A stretch of DNA of 34,206 bases, taken from positions 1 through 34,206 of the forward strand of contig PAPR01000075.1 of NCBI GenBank assembly GCA_002709085.1, read 5' to 3'. The stretch is from Pseudooceanicola sp. (GTDB taxonomy: Bacteria; Pseudomonadota; Alphaproteobacteria; Rhodobacterales; Rhodobacteraceae). Shown here one piece after another: positions 16,796-24,278 of this stretch. Positions within the stretch are counted from its first letter, which is position 1. The number at the start of each line of letters is the position of its first letter. The notes beneath the pieces were generated by a model. It saw only the letters and a list, made by a program, of their open reading frames with translations. It was not told the DNA's origin and did no database searches. Both the position numbers and the translations under genes were made by a program.

Positions 16796-16939
16796 CTGTC
16801 CAACGAGGCGGGCTATGATCAAATCGAGGATCGGCTGCAAAAGACTAATCGCGCCACGATCGAGACGGTTTTCGAAGAGGACCTGGCCGCATTTCCGGGG
16901 TGCTGCCGTTATGACCGCTTCATTGGCAAACCCACGTGA
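16796..16939 (+). pseudogene. IS256-type (mutator) transposase N-terminal fragment
   Basis: About 47 codons read SNEAGYDQIEDRLQKTNRA then TIETVFEEDLAAFPGCCRYDRFIGKPT and stop at 16937-16939. Intact relatives have a similar start with E-A-V-F-E-E-E-L-A-A-F-L-G-R-x-R-Y and then G-Y-R-H-G-H. Here the similarity ends at GKPT followed by TGA, exactly where the integrase fragment begins in the same frame. No in-frame ATG is present: CTG stands just before the Ser where relatives start. Sequence from about 16640 is probably the element's own left flank. The assignment comes from recall of the motif, not from a search. Confidence 0.55.
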
Positions 16940-17209
16940 CCTGGCCCCGTTGCGACACTGGCGACTTCTGCGACATGGACCATTCCGGCTTCGCGGATGA
17001 AAGGGGGCCGGGAACACCGCGTGGAGCTGACGCCCGAGGCGGTGGCTATTCTGCAAGGTCTGCCCCGGATGGAAGATTCGCCTTTCGTATTTTTCGCACC
17101 GCGCGGCTGGATGCTGTCAGATATGTCCATTTCCGCAGCCATGCAACGGATGCAGGAACGCGAACCGTCAGCGATGGCCTTGGAATGGGGAGCCGACAAC
17201 GTGCTTTAA
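16940..17209 (+). pseudogene. Tyrosine recombinase (P4-type integrase) internal fragment
   Basis: This continues in the frame of the preceding fragment after its stop. It encodes ATWTIPASRMKGGREHRVEL, then TPEAVAILQGLPRMEDSPFVF, APRG and LSDMSISAAMQRMQ. This is the beta-hairpin region of prophage/island integrases, with the catalytic Lys in MKGGREHRV. Downstream homology (the H-G-x-R box and the active-site Tyr) is missing, since the frame ends at TAA 17207-17209 after a divergent tail. A possible ATG at 16997 would give only 70 residues. The integrase that once used the neighbouring tRNA-Glu as its target is the natural source, but this is inference. Confidence 0.75.
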
Positions 17210-17263
17210 ATCAACGCGCGTGGCGACTTCGACAGGATTCTGACGTCAGCACCGAACGCAGCC

Positions 17264-17659
17264 ATGCAAAGCGAATGGCTTGGCCAAATGGCGAAATTGG
17301 GGTCGCAAAGCAGGCGCACCGATGAAAGTGCTTCCAACTTTGCACTTGGTTTCGTGGATGCAATGCAGCCCAAAGATGCAGCGGAATTGCTGCTGACAAC
17401 GCAGATTGCAGCCATTCACCAAGCGACAATGATGCTGGCGCAGCGGTTGAACCATGTTGACAACATCCCGCAACAGGATGCTGCCGAACGCGCGCTGAAC
17501 AAGCTGGCCCGACCCTTTGCGGCGCAGATGGACACGCTGAAACGCTATCGCTCAAAAAGACAACAGACGGTACGGGTTGAGCGTGTCACGGTGGAAAGCG
17601 GCGCGCAGGCGGTGGTGGGCAATGTCGAACGCGGGGGGCGGGGCGATGCGGAAAGGTGA
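17264..17659 (+). CDS. Conserved mobile-element protein of unknown function
   Basis: The 131-residue product is helical and recalls a family seen beside integrases and phage genes in alphaproteobacteria: SNFALGFVDAMQPKDAAELLLTTQIAAIHQATMMLAQRLNHVD, then IPQQDAAERALNKLARPFAAQMDTLKRYRS, ending with a basic part and a Gly-rich VVGNVERGGRG. The function is unknown. No Shine-Dalgarno is evident at 17264. The frame is open back to 17210 and the encoded residues there (ARGDFDRILTSAPNAA) resemble the family too, so the true N-terminus has probably been lost by truncation. It overlaps the start of the next gene by 14 bases, implying translational coupling. Confidence 0.55.
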   Translation: MQSEWLGQMAKLGSQSRRTDESASNFALGFVDAMQPKDAAELLLTTQIAAIHQATMMLAQRLNHVDNIPQQDAAERALNKLARPFAAQMDTLKRYRSKRQQTVRVERVTVESGAQAVVGNVERGGRGDAER

Positions 17660-17920
17660 GGCTAACCCCATGCACCGGGTAAATAGCGCGCCACGATGCA
17701 CTGCGAAATCAAAACGCACTGGATGGGCGTGCGGCAACCCGGCGGTGCGCGGCTGGGCTGTCTGTCGAATGCACGGCGCACGCGGCGGTGCGTACCCCGG
17801 TAAGGCACATCCCAATTATCAGCATGGCGAGCGCAGCCGCGAATCCGCAGCCATTGTGCTTTTGTGAACGCTCTTGCGCGGGAAGGCCGGGCCACCAATC
17901 AAAGACTGACTGATGATTAA
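17646..17920 (+). pseudogene. Small Cys-rich HGG-type element protein, frameshifted
   Basis: From ATG 17646 the frame gives APRCTAKSKRTGWACGNPAVRGWAVCRMHGARGGAYPGK and PNYQHGERSRESAA, a small Cys/His motif protein of the kind found in phages and islands (pattern P-R-C-x-A..C-x-x-P-A-x-x-G-x-x-x-C-R-M-H-G). It stops early at 17867. Another frame from about 17858 continues the expected end, AFVNALAREGRATNQRLTDD, to TAA 17918-17920. One indel near 17855-17860 therefore splits the gene. The function is unknown; the Cys/His pattern suggests metal binding. It overlaps the preceding gene as in an element operon. Confidence 0.6.
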
Positions 17921-17942
17921 GACTGCCCGATGAGGCGTCGCC

Positions 17943-17966
17943 TTGTTCCGGAGTATTCCGGGACAA
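17943..17966. repeat. Hairpin at the inner edge of the tRNA-Glu scar
   Basis: TTGTTCCGGA and TCCGGGACAA pair over 10 bp (one G-T wobble) around a GTAT loop. It lies between the frameshifted element gene and tRNA-Glu. It lacks a T-run, so it is a weak terminator candidate; it may be a relic of a recombination or replication site. Confidence 0.5.
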
Positions 17967-18042
17967 TCCGCTGCAAGGTGGGGGGCATAGTGGGGCGCGC
18001 TTTCGGTTTAGTTAGTAAAATAAACTACTTAAGAACGAAAGC

Positions 18043-18117
18043 TGGCAGCCCGTAGGGGAATCGAACCCCTCTTTCCAGGTTGAAAACCTGGCGTCCTAAC
18101 CGATAGACGAACGGGCC
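18043..18117 (-). tRNA. tRNA-Glu (anticodon TTC)
   Basis: The reverse complement gives a 75-base cloverleaf including encoded CCA. The acceptor strands GGCCCGT and ACGGGCT pair (one G-T), the anticodon stem-loop CCAGGTTTTCAACCTGG carries TTC, and the T loop has GGTTCGATTCC. Its 3' end faces the 16.6-18.0 kb mobile scar. It follows recJ on the same strand but has its own promoter candidate. Confidence 0.97.
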
Positions 18118-18136
18118 AAGCCTTGGCGTGAGGCGG

Positions 18137-18165
18137 CTTTTAGGCAAAGGCTGCCTTGGGTGCAA
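18137..18165 (-). promoter_or_regulatory. Probable sigma-70 promoter of tRNA-Glu
   Basis: On the minus strand TTGCAC (18165-18160) and TAAAAG (18142-18137) are separated by 17 bases. The -10 box ends 19 bases before the tRNA 5' end, leaving room for a short leader. The -10 match is moderate. Confidence 0.5.
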
Positions 18166-18214
18166 GGGCCTTTTTGCGCCGAAACCGTAAAACTTTTCTC
18201 GCGAGGGCAATGGG

Positions 18215-19963
18215 TCAGCCTTCGTGGGCGGGGGCAGCGTCCTCCAGGCGCATCTGTACACTCTGACGACCGCCCCAGGTGTTGATTTCCAGACGTCCCG
18301 CCAGGTGAAAGCGGCCACCGGTGCGGGTTGACAGTTCGGGGCCGAGCGGTCCGTCGAAGGCACCAAAGGAGATTGCATCAAGCGCCTGACCCAGACCATC
18401 GCCAAAGCGCAGCTTCAGGTGATTTTCGCCAATGCGCTTGGCAAAGCTGACCGTGACGTCGGGAAAGACAAAACGCGGGGCAGAGGCGCCAGCGCCGAAG
18501 GGACCTGCAGCCTCGACCCGGCGCACGAGGTCCAGCGTCGCGGCACCCGGCATCAGCACGCCGTCAAGGCGCAGATCGGCGGCCCCGCCGCGGCCCGCGC
18601 CCTGCTTTTCCAGCAATTCGCCGAGGCGCGTCATGGCATCCTCCAGCGAGGCGCGCACGACGCTCAATCCGGCGGCCATTTTGTGACCGCCACCCTTGAT
18701 CAGCAGTCCTTCCGCCGCCAACCGCTGGATCGCCGCGCCAAGGTCCACGCCTGCGACGGAGCGGCCCGAGCCTTTGCCCTCGTCACCGTCAAGACCGATG
18801 ACAATGGCGGGGCGGTTGGTTGCCTCCTTCAGGCGGGAGGCGACGATGCCGACGACGCCGGGGTGCCAACCTTCGCCCGCGGCCCAGACCAGCGGACCAT
18901 CGAGCCCGCGCGCCTCCGCTTGCGCCAGGGCGGCGGCCTGCACACCGGCCTCGATCTCGCGGCGGTCCGCGTTCAGGCCGTTCAATCGGTCGGCCATCGC
19001 GGCGGCCTCATGCGGGTCCGTCGTAGATAGCAGGCGTGCCCCCAGATCGGCGCGCCCGATCCGTCCGCCGGCGTTGATCCGGGGGCCGAGCAGGTAGCCG
19101 AGGTGATAGGAGGTCGGCGCGGTATCCATCTTGGCCGCATCCGCCAGCGCGGCGAGGCCGGGGCGCTGGCGCCGCCCCATCACCACGAGCCCCTGACGGA
19201 CAAAGGCCCGGTTCACCCCGATCAGTGGCGCGACATCGGCCACGGTGGCAAGCGCGACGAGGTCGAGCATCGCCATCAGGTCGGGCAGGGCAGGGGCTCC
19301 GTCGACGCGGGCCTGCCGGTTCGCCTCCACCAGCATCAGAAAGACCACGGCTGCTGCGCAGAGATGCGCCAGCGCGCCGTCCTCGTCCTGCCGATTGGGG
19401 TTCACGCAGGCGACGCAGTCGGGCAGCGTCTCACCGCCGAGGTGGTGGTCAAGGATCACCACGTCGCAACCCGCCGCCGCCACCGGTTCGTGGCTGAGCG
19501 TGCCGCAGTCGACGCAAACAATCAGGTCATGGTCGCGGCCCAGCGCCTGCATCGCGGGGACGTTCGGCCCGTAGCCTTCGTCGATGCGGTCGGGCACGTA
19601 GAGCGTCGCCTCCCGACCCATCTGGCGCAGCCAGTCGATCAGCAGCGCCGCCGAGGCGCCGCCGTCCACGTCGTAATCGGCAAAAATCGCAATCCGCTCG
19701 CGCCCCTTCACTGCGCGGAGAAACCGGCTGGCAGCGGGTTCCATATCCCTCAGGCTGCGTGGGTCAGGCAAAAGCTCACGCAAGGACGGCGCGAGGAAGG
19801 CCTCGACCCCCTCTGACGTCACGCCGCGTCGCGCGAGGATCTGCGCCAGTGCCCGGTCGATGCCGCCGGTCTGGGTCAGGGCTTCTGCGGCGCGGTTCAC
19901 CTCGACCGTCGGACCGACCCACCTTCGGCCGTTCAGGGATGAGGTTACGTTGAGAAAATCCAT
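18215..19963 (-). CDS. recJ: Single-stranded-DNA-specific exonuclease RecJ
   Basis: RecJ degrades single-stranded DNA 5' to 3' in recombination and mismatch repair. The 582-residue protein contains the DHH phosphoesterase motifs: FADYDVDG (94-101), VDCGT (151-155), ILDHHLGG (170-177), then the DHHA1-type part with VGIVASRLKE and the GGGHKMAAG motif. An OB-like C-terminal part follows (HLKLRFGDGLGQALDAISFG). The ATG at 19963 follows an AGGAG about 9 bases upstream. It lies 107 bases downstream of hom on the same strand. Metal-ligand motifs are complete and the length is normal for the family. Confidence 0.95.
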   Translation of the reverse strand: MDFLNVTSSLNGRRWVGPTVEVNRAAEALTQTGGIDRALAQILARRGVTSEGVEAFLAPSLRELLPDPRSLRDMEPAASRFLRAVKGRERIAIFADYDVDGGASAALLIDWLRQMGREATLYVPDRIDEGYGPNVPAMQALGRDHDLIVCVDCGTLSHEPVAAAGCDVVILDHHLGGETLPDCVACVNPNRQDEDGALAHLCAAAVVFLMLVEANRQARVDGAPALPDLMAMLDLVALATVADVAPLIGVNRAFVRQGLVVMGRRQRPGLAALADAAKMDTAPTSYHLGYLLGPRINAGGRIGRADLGARLLSTTDPHEAAAMADRLNGLNADRREIEAGVQAAALAQAEARGLDGPLVWAAGEGWHPGVVGIVASRLKEATNRPAIVIGLDGDEGKGSGRSVAGVDLGAAIQRLAAEGLLIKGGGHKMAAGLSVVRASLEDAMTRLGELLEKQGAGRGGAADLRLDGVLMPGAATLDLVRRVEAAGPFGAGASAPRFVFPDVTVSFAKRIGENHLKLRFGDGLGQALDAISFGAFDGPLGPELSTRTGGRFHLAGRLEINTWGGRQSVQMRLEDAAPAHEG

Positions 19964-20070
19964 CAGATCCTGCTCCTGCGGCGTTCAAGCGTCCGCGTCA
20001 AAGGTCGCTCGTCCCGCACCGTATCGCGTGATGGGTCCCCGAGGAACGGGCGAGTTAGCAGAGCGCCGCC

Positions 20071-21357
20071 TCAGACCTCCTCGATACGGATCGCGACCGG
20101 AGTCGTCTCGACCACGCCGGTCTTGTCCATGGCCGCCAGCGCGCGATCCAGCGCGTCGCGCGATGTGCGGTGTGTGACGATAAGGACGGGCGCGCCGTCG
20201 CCTTCGTGATCGTATTGACGCATCCGGTTGATCGAAATGCCAGCCTCGCCCAGCACGGCGGCGATCTTGGCCAGTGCGCCGGGCTTGTCCTGCAAGGTCA
20301 TGCGCAGGTAATAGGCGGCCGGGGTGACCGAACGGGCGGGCACGGCATCCACCAGCGAGGTGGCAGCCTGACCAAAGACGGGCAGGCGCAAACCACGCGC
20401 GATGTCACAGACATCCGCCATGACCGCCGAGGCGGTCGGCCCTTCGCCCGCGCCGGGGCCGCGCAAGACGATCTGCTCGACCGAGTTGCCCTCGAGCACC
20501 ACCATGTTGGTGCCGCCCTCCAGCTGGCCGAGTGGCGAGGTCATTGGCACAAGGCAGGGCGACATTCGTTGTTCCAGCCCGCGACCAGTCATCCGCGCCA
20601 CGCCGAGCAGCTTGATCCGGTAGCCCATGTCACCGGCGGCGCGAATATCCTCGATGGTCAGGCGGCCAATGCCCTCCAGTTCCATCGCGTCAAAGGCGAC
20701 GCGGGTACCAAAGGCAGCCGACGCCAGAAGCGCCAGCTTGTGCCCGGCGTCGATACCGCCGACGTCCAGTTCGGGGTCGGCCTCCAGGAAGCCCAGTTGA
20801 TTGGCTTCTTCGAACACGGTCTCATAGGGCAGCCCTGCGCTTTCCATCCGGGTGAGGATGTAGTTGCAGGTGCCGTTCATCACGCCCATGACGCGGGTGA
20901 TGTCGTTGCCGGCCAGCCCTTCGATCAGGGATTTGACGACCGGGATGCCCCCGGCGACGGCGGCTTCGAAGCGGATCACGCGATTGTGCGCCTCGGCCAG
21001 CTCGGCCAGCGCCTGCCCGTGTACGGCCATCATCGCCTTGTTGGCTGTCACCACGTCCTTGCCGGCCTTCAGCGCGGCTTCGGTCGCGGCCTTGGCCGGC
21101 CCGTCAGAGCCGCCCATGAGCTCTACAAAGACATCGACATCGTCGCGGGTGGCCAGAACCACCGGATCGTCCTCCCACTCGTATCCCGTCAGGGACACGC
21201 CGCGATCCTTGCCGCGGGTGCGGGCCGCGACGGCGGTGATGGTGATTTCGGTGCCGGTGCGCGCGCGCAGCAGGGCGGCCTCGCGGCGGATGATCTTGAT
21301 GACCCCGACGCCGACCGTTCCCAGCCCGGCAATCCCCAGTCGCAGTTTACCGCTCAT
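20071..21357 (-). CDS. hom: Homoserine dehydrogenase
   Basis: The enzyme reduces aspartate semialdehyde to homoserine, the branch toward threonine and methionine. The 428-residue form is the monofunctional type with a regulatory tail. An N-terminal Rossmann loop reads GIAGLGTVGVGV (8-19); VMGVMNGTCNYILT and EADPELDVGGIDAGHKLALLA carry the substrate-site signatures; a C-terminal ACT domain (about 345-428, YYLRMTLQDKPGALAKIAAVL, ISINRMRQ) predicts threonine feedback control. ATG at 21357 is chosen because AGGAGA precedes it and MSGKLRLGIAG matches family N-termini; the frame upstream is only GC-rich open sequence. The product is cytosolic. It reads toward recJ with 107 bases between them. Confidence 0.95.
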   Translation of the reverse strand: MSGKLRLGIAGLGTVGVGVIKIIRREAALLRARTGTEITITAVAARTRGKDRGVSLTGYEWEDDPVVLATRDDVDVFVELMGGSDGPAKAATEAALKAGKDVVTANKAMMAVHGQALAELAEAHNRVIRFEAAVAGGIPVVKSLIEGLAGNDITRVMGVMNGTCNYILTRMESAGLPYETVFEEANQLGFLEADPELDVGGIDAGHKLALLASAAFGTRVAFDAMELEGIGRLTIEDIRAAGDMGYRIKLLGVARMTGRGLEQRMSPCLVPMTSPLGQLEGGTNMVVLEGNSVEQIVLRGPGAGEGPTASAVMADVCDIARGLRLPVFGQAATSLVDAVPARSVTPAAYYLRMTLQDKPGALAKIAAVLGEAGISINRMRQYDHEGDGAPVLIVTHRTSRDALDRALAAMDKTGVVETTPVAIRIEEV

Positions 21358-21507
21358 GCCCTGTCTCCTGTTTCCGGCGCTTTCGGCGGCCTTAGCGGTT
21401 TCGCCGCGTCCATGCAATGCGGCGCGCGAGCCGCGCGAGGTGCCGGAGGCAATATCCGCGTCGTCAGCGGCCTGCACCGGCGTGATACTAGGCGGTCAGG
21501 GAGGGCC

Positions 21508-21816
21508 TCAGAGGTTGCGCAACCGCTCTGCTTCGGCGCGCAGCCGAGCGGCGCGTGCGTCGAGTTCGGCTTGGTTGACGCTGCCGCCGGATCGCGCGCG
21601 CGCGCGCAAGCTGGCGCCCCGATTGCTGAGCGCGGTCTGATCGCCCTCTTCGATACGGGGGGAGCGGGTTCGGGAGACCAATGTTTCGACCGGCACCAAT
21701 GCGGGGTAGGGACCGCTTAACTCCGAAGGCGGAACCGCGCGACCCAGATCCGGCAGTTCGGCGCAGGCCGAGAGCACCAAGAAACAAGCGCCTATTCCAA
21801 CCGACTTGATCGTCAT
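21508..21816 (-). CDS. Small putative lipoprotein
   Basis: The 102-residue product has a lipoprotein signal: MTIKSVGIGACFLVLSACAE, with the lipobox LSAC placing the lipidated Cys at residue 18. The mature part begins acidic and ends in a strongly helical Arg/Ala/Glu/Leu-rich segment (about 78-102, NQAELDARAARLRAEAERLR) that could form a coiled coil. No enzymatic motif is seen. AGGGGCG lies shortly before the ATG. It sits upstream of hom on the same strand, 150 bases away, and diverges from the TetR gene. Function unknown; an envelope-structural role is a guess. Confidence 0.8.
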   Translation of the reverse strand: MTIKSVGIGACFLVLSACAELPDLGRAVPPSELSGPYPALVPVETLVSRTRSPRIEEGDQTALSNRGASLRARARSGGSVNQAELDARAARLRAEAERLRNL

Positions 21817-21892
21817 TCATCCGCCCCTGGTTTTGCCGCCGCGTTCGCGGGGACCCTGCCGGATCCGGTGGCGGGGGGCAAGCGGCCTTGAT

Positions 21893-21908
21893 CTGAACGA
21901 CTGTTCAG
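21893..21908. promoter_or_regulatory. Palindromic operator upstream of the TetR gene
   Basis: CTGAAC and GTTCAG form a perfect 6-bp inverted repeat around GACT, 12 bases before the TetR start codon. TetR-family proteins bind such short palindromes and usually repress their own gene; the position is ideal for autorepression and could also affect the divergent lipoprotein gene. Confidence 0.5.
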
Positions 21909-21920
21909 TTACAACGAGGC

Positions 21921-22508
21921 ATGGCACGCACCGCAGGTTCCCATTCCGCCCTGACGGCCCCGCGCATCCGCGAGGCCGCGCAGGCCCTGTTCGCGCAGCA
22001 CGGCTATGCGGCCGTCTCCATGCGTCAGATTGCGGCTGAGGTCGGGGTGCAGGTCGGCGCGCTCTATAATTATACGTCCGATAAACAGAGCCTGCTGTTC
22101 GATCTGATGTCGTCGCACCTGGATGATCTGCTGAGCGCTCGTGCAGAGGATCAAACCGAGGCTGATCCCGTGCAGGCCCTCGAACAGTTCACCCGGTTTC
22201 ACATCCGATTCCACGCGCGGCGGCCCGATGCCGTCTTCATCGCCTATATGGAACTGCGCAATCTCACGCCCGAAAACTTCGCGACGATCGAGGCGATGCG
22301 CCGTCGCTATGAGGATGGGTTGAGCGCGATTCTCCGCGATGGGCAGGCCCAAGGCGCGTTTCGGATCCAAGATGCACGGGTCGCCACTATGGCGATCATC
22401 GCGATGCTGACCGGCGTGAATACATGGTTCCGCAAAACCGGGCGGTTAAGCCTGTCCGAAGTCGAAGAGATCTACTGGGGCATGATACGCCGACTGGTCG
22501 TGGCCTGA
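21921..22508 (+). CDS. TetR/AcrR-family transcriptional regulator
   Basis: The 195-residue DNA-binding repressor has an N-terminal TetR helix-turn-helix at about 12-58: IREAAQALFAQHGYAAVSMRQ, then IAAEVGVQVGALYNYTSDK, where the YxY and K of the recognition helix are typical. The all-helical C-terminal part (about 70-195), with FTRFHIRFHARRPDAVFIAY, resembles TetR_C proteins that sense acyl-CoA-type or hydrophobic ligands. ATG at 21921 follows an ACGAGG. A palindromic operator sits 12 bases upstream. It converges with the pirin gene; regulated genes other than itself are not apparent in the window. Confidence 0.92.
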   Translation: MARTAGSHSALTAPRIREAAQALFAQHGYAAVSMRQIAAEVGVQVGALYNYTSDKQSLLFDLMSSHLDDLLSARAEDQTEADPVQALEQFTRFHIRFHARRPDAVFIAYMELRNLTPENFATIEAMRRRYEDGLSAILRDGQAQGAFRIQDARVATMAIIAMLTGVNTWFRKTGRLSLSEVEEIYWGMIRRLVVA

Positions 22509-22623
22509 GGCAAAGGACGCGACGGCCCGGCGGATTAACCGCCGAGCCGTCCGTGTTTCTTGATCACGGTATCGCTCGCCGCTCAGACGTTCAGGTCTGC
22601 CGACCCCTGAACCGCAGGCGCGA

Positions 22624-23535
22624 TCAATGCGCTGGCTTGATAAAGGTGCCGTTGCGCAGCTCCTTGAACGCCTGCTCCAGTTCCTCGCCGGAGTTCATGA
22701 CAATCGGACCGTGCCAGGCGACCGGTTCCTGAATAGGGGCGCCCGATATCAACAAGAAGCGCACGCCTTTTTCGCCCGCCTGTACGGTGATCTCATCGCC
22801 GGTGCCGAACCGGATCAGCGTGCGATCGCCGGACATGTCGCGGATGTTGACCTCTTCGCCGCGCACCTCCTTTTCCAGCAGCACGCCAGAGGGGTCCGAG
22901 GCATCGGCGAAGGCGGCCGAGCCTTCAAAGACATAGGCAAAGGCGCGGCGATAGGTGTCCACGGGCAGCGTCTTTTTCACGCCCGGCGGCACCCATACAT
23001 CAAGGTACTGCGGATCGGCGGCGATCCCGTCGACTGGCCCGCGTCTGCCCCAGAACTCGCCCACGACGACCCGAACCGTGGTGCCGTCATCATCGGTGAT
23101 TTCGGGGATCTCCTTGGCCTCGACATCCTGATAGCGCGGTGCGGTCATCTTCAGATCGCGCGGCAGATTGGCCCATAGCTGAAAGCCGTGCATCTGGCCC
23201 GCGGTGTTTCCCTGCGGCATTTCCTGATGCAGGATCCCCGAGCCGGCGGTCATCCACTGAACGTCCCCGGCGCCGAGCGAACCCTTGTTCCCAAGGCTGT
23301 CGGCGTGATCGACCGAGCCCGAGAGGACATAGGTGATAGTCTCGATCCCGCGGTGCGGGTGCCACGGAAACCCGGCCTGATAATCCTGCGGGGCTTCGTT
23401 ACGGAAATCGTCAAACAGCAGGAATGGGTCCAGCTCGCTCGGGCGGTGAAAGCCAAAGGCGCGGTGCAGCTTGACGCCAGCCCCCTCAAGAGTGGGCTGG
23501 GCGCGACGGGTCTCAAGGGTAGGGCGGATGGACAT
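22624..23535 (-). CDS. Pirin-family protein
   Basis: The 303-residue product is a cupin-type iron protein. The metal ligands appear in FPWHPHRGIETITY (His59, His61) and GILHQE (His103, Glu105), the pirin signature, and the C-terminal cupin runs from about 190 to 290. Pirins have been reported as quercetin dioxygenases or as modulators of regulators and enzymes; nothing here tells which. AGGAGA precedes the ATG at 23535 by 5 bases. It converges with TetR and diverges from an unknown membrane-protein gene. The length is normal. Confidence 0.93.
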   Translation of the reverse strand: MSIRPTLETRRAQPTLEGAGVKLHRAFGFHRPSELDPFLLFDDFRNEAPQDYQAGFPWHPHRGIETITYVLSGSVDHADSLGNKGSLGAGDVQWMTAGSGILHQEMPQGNTAGQMHGFQLWANLPRDLKMTAPRYQDVEAKEIPEITDDDGTTVRVVVGEFWGRRGPVDGIAADPQYLDVWVPPGVKKTLPVDTYRRAFAYVFEGSAAFADASDPSGVLLEKEVRGEEVNIRDMSGDRTLIRFGTGDEITVQAGEKGVRFLLISGAPIQEPVAWHGPIVMNSGEELEQAFKELRNGTFIKPAH

Positions 23536-23767
23536 GGCTGTCTCCTTTCATGCCTCCGAGATAGGTGAGAGCGGACCACCAGCCAAGTCCCCCGACGGTT
23601 CGCGGGGGCAGGGTCGGTGTGCGGTACGGCACATGCCAGACGGCCGCGTCGGCGCTGGCCTCTCGCCCCTCTTAAACCTCCTGCGCGGCCTTGCATCCTG
23701 AGGGTGGCTCGCCTAACCCCGTCGCGACGCATTGGGCACGACAGGCCCGGCCACCGGGGGAAGACGG

Positions 23768-24253
23768 ATGCAGGACACATTGGCCGAGGTTTCGCCCTCT
23801 CGCGGCAGGCAGTTCTTTGCGGTCGCCGTGCTGCTGGGGATGGGCGCGCTGCTTTTGCGCATGACGTTTGCCGGGGCGGGGACCAGTTGGCTGGACGGCC
23901 TGGTGTTGGCAATGAGCGTCGTCGCCTTTTACGCCGCCTGGATCATGTACCGCTCGACCGACCGGCGCATCCTGCTGACGACCGAGGGTCTTTTCTTGTC
24001 CGACGGCAGCTGCCTTGGCGCGATCGACGACATTGTCTCGGTGGATCGCGGCACCTTTACCTTCAAGCCGTCCAACGGCTTCCTCGTGCGCATGCGCAAC
24101 AAGGGGGTGTTCATGTGGCAACCGGGTCTCTATTGGCGGATGGGGCGTCGGATCGGCGTCGGCGGCATCGCTCATGCGGCGCAATGCAAACAGATGGCGG
24201 ATATGCTGTCGATCCGCTTGGCCGAGCGCACCGCCGAAGCGGCCGGGCACTGA
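23768..24253 (+). CDS. Conserved hypothetical membrane protein
   Basis: The 161-residue product begins with about 15 polar residues and has two hydrophobic helices (about 16-34, FFAVAVLLGMGALLLRMTF, and 40-60, LDGLVLAMSVVAFYAAWIMY). A cytosolic or periplasmic domain rich in beta strands follows: RRILLTTEGLFLSDGSCLGAIDDIVSVDRGTFTFKPSNGFLVRMRNK, reminiscent of a PH-like bPH fold. It ends in a helix (AAQCKQMADMLSIRLAERTAEAAGH). I do not recognise a named family. ATG at 23768 is preferred to the upstream in-frame ATG since GGGGAAG lies 5 bases before it. It is 25 bases from the convergent Tad-type gene. Confidence 0.75.
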   Translation: MQDTLAEVSPSRGRQFFAVAVLLGMGALLLRMTFAGAGTSWLDGLVLAMSVVAFYAAWIMYRSTDRRILLTTEGLFLSDGSCLGAIDDIVSVDRGTFTFKPSNGFLVRMRNKGVFMWQPGLYWRMGRRIGVGGIAHAAQCKQMADMLSIRLAERTAEAAGH

Positions 24254-24278
24254 AGCGTCCTTTCACGCCCCGGCGGCC

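Noticed and set aside
20170..21720. Plus-strand open frame of about 516 codons opposite hom
   Set aside because: It is the complement of a clear homoserine dehydrogenase in GC-rich DNA; composition is His/Gly/Gln-rich with no recognisable motif.
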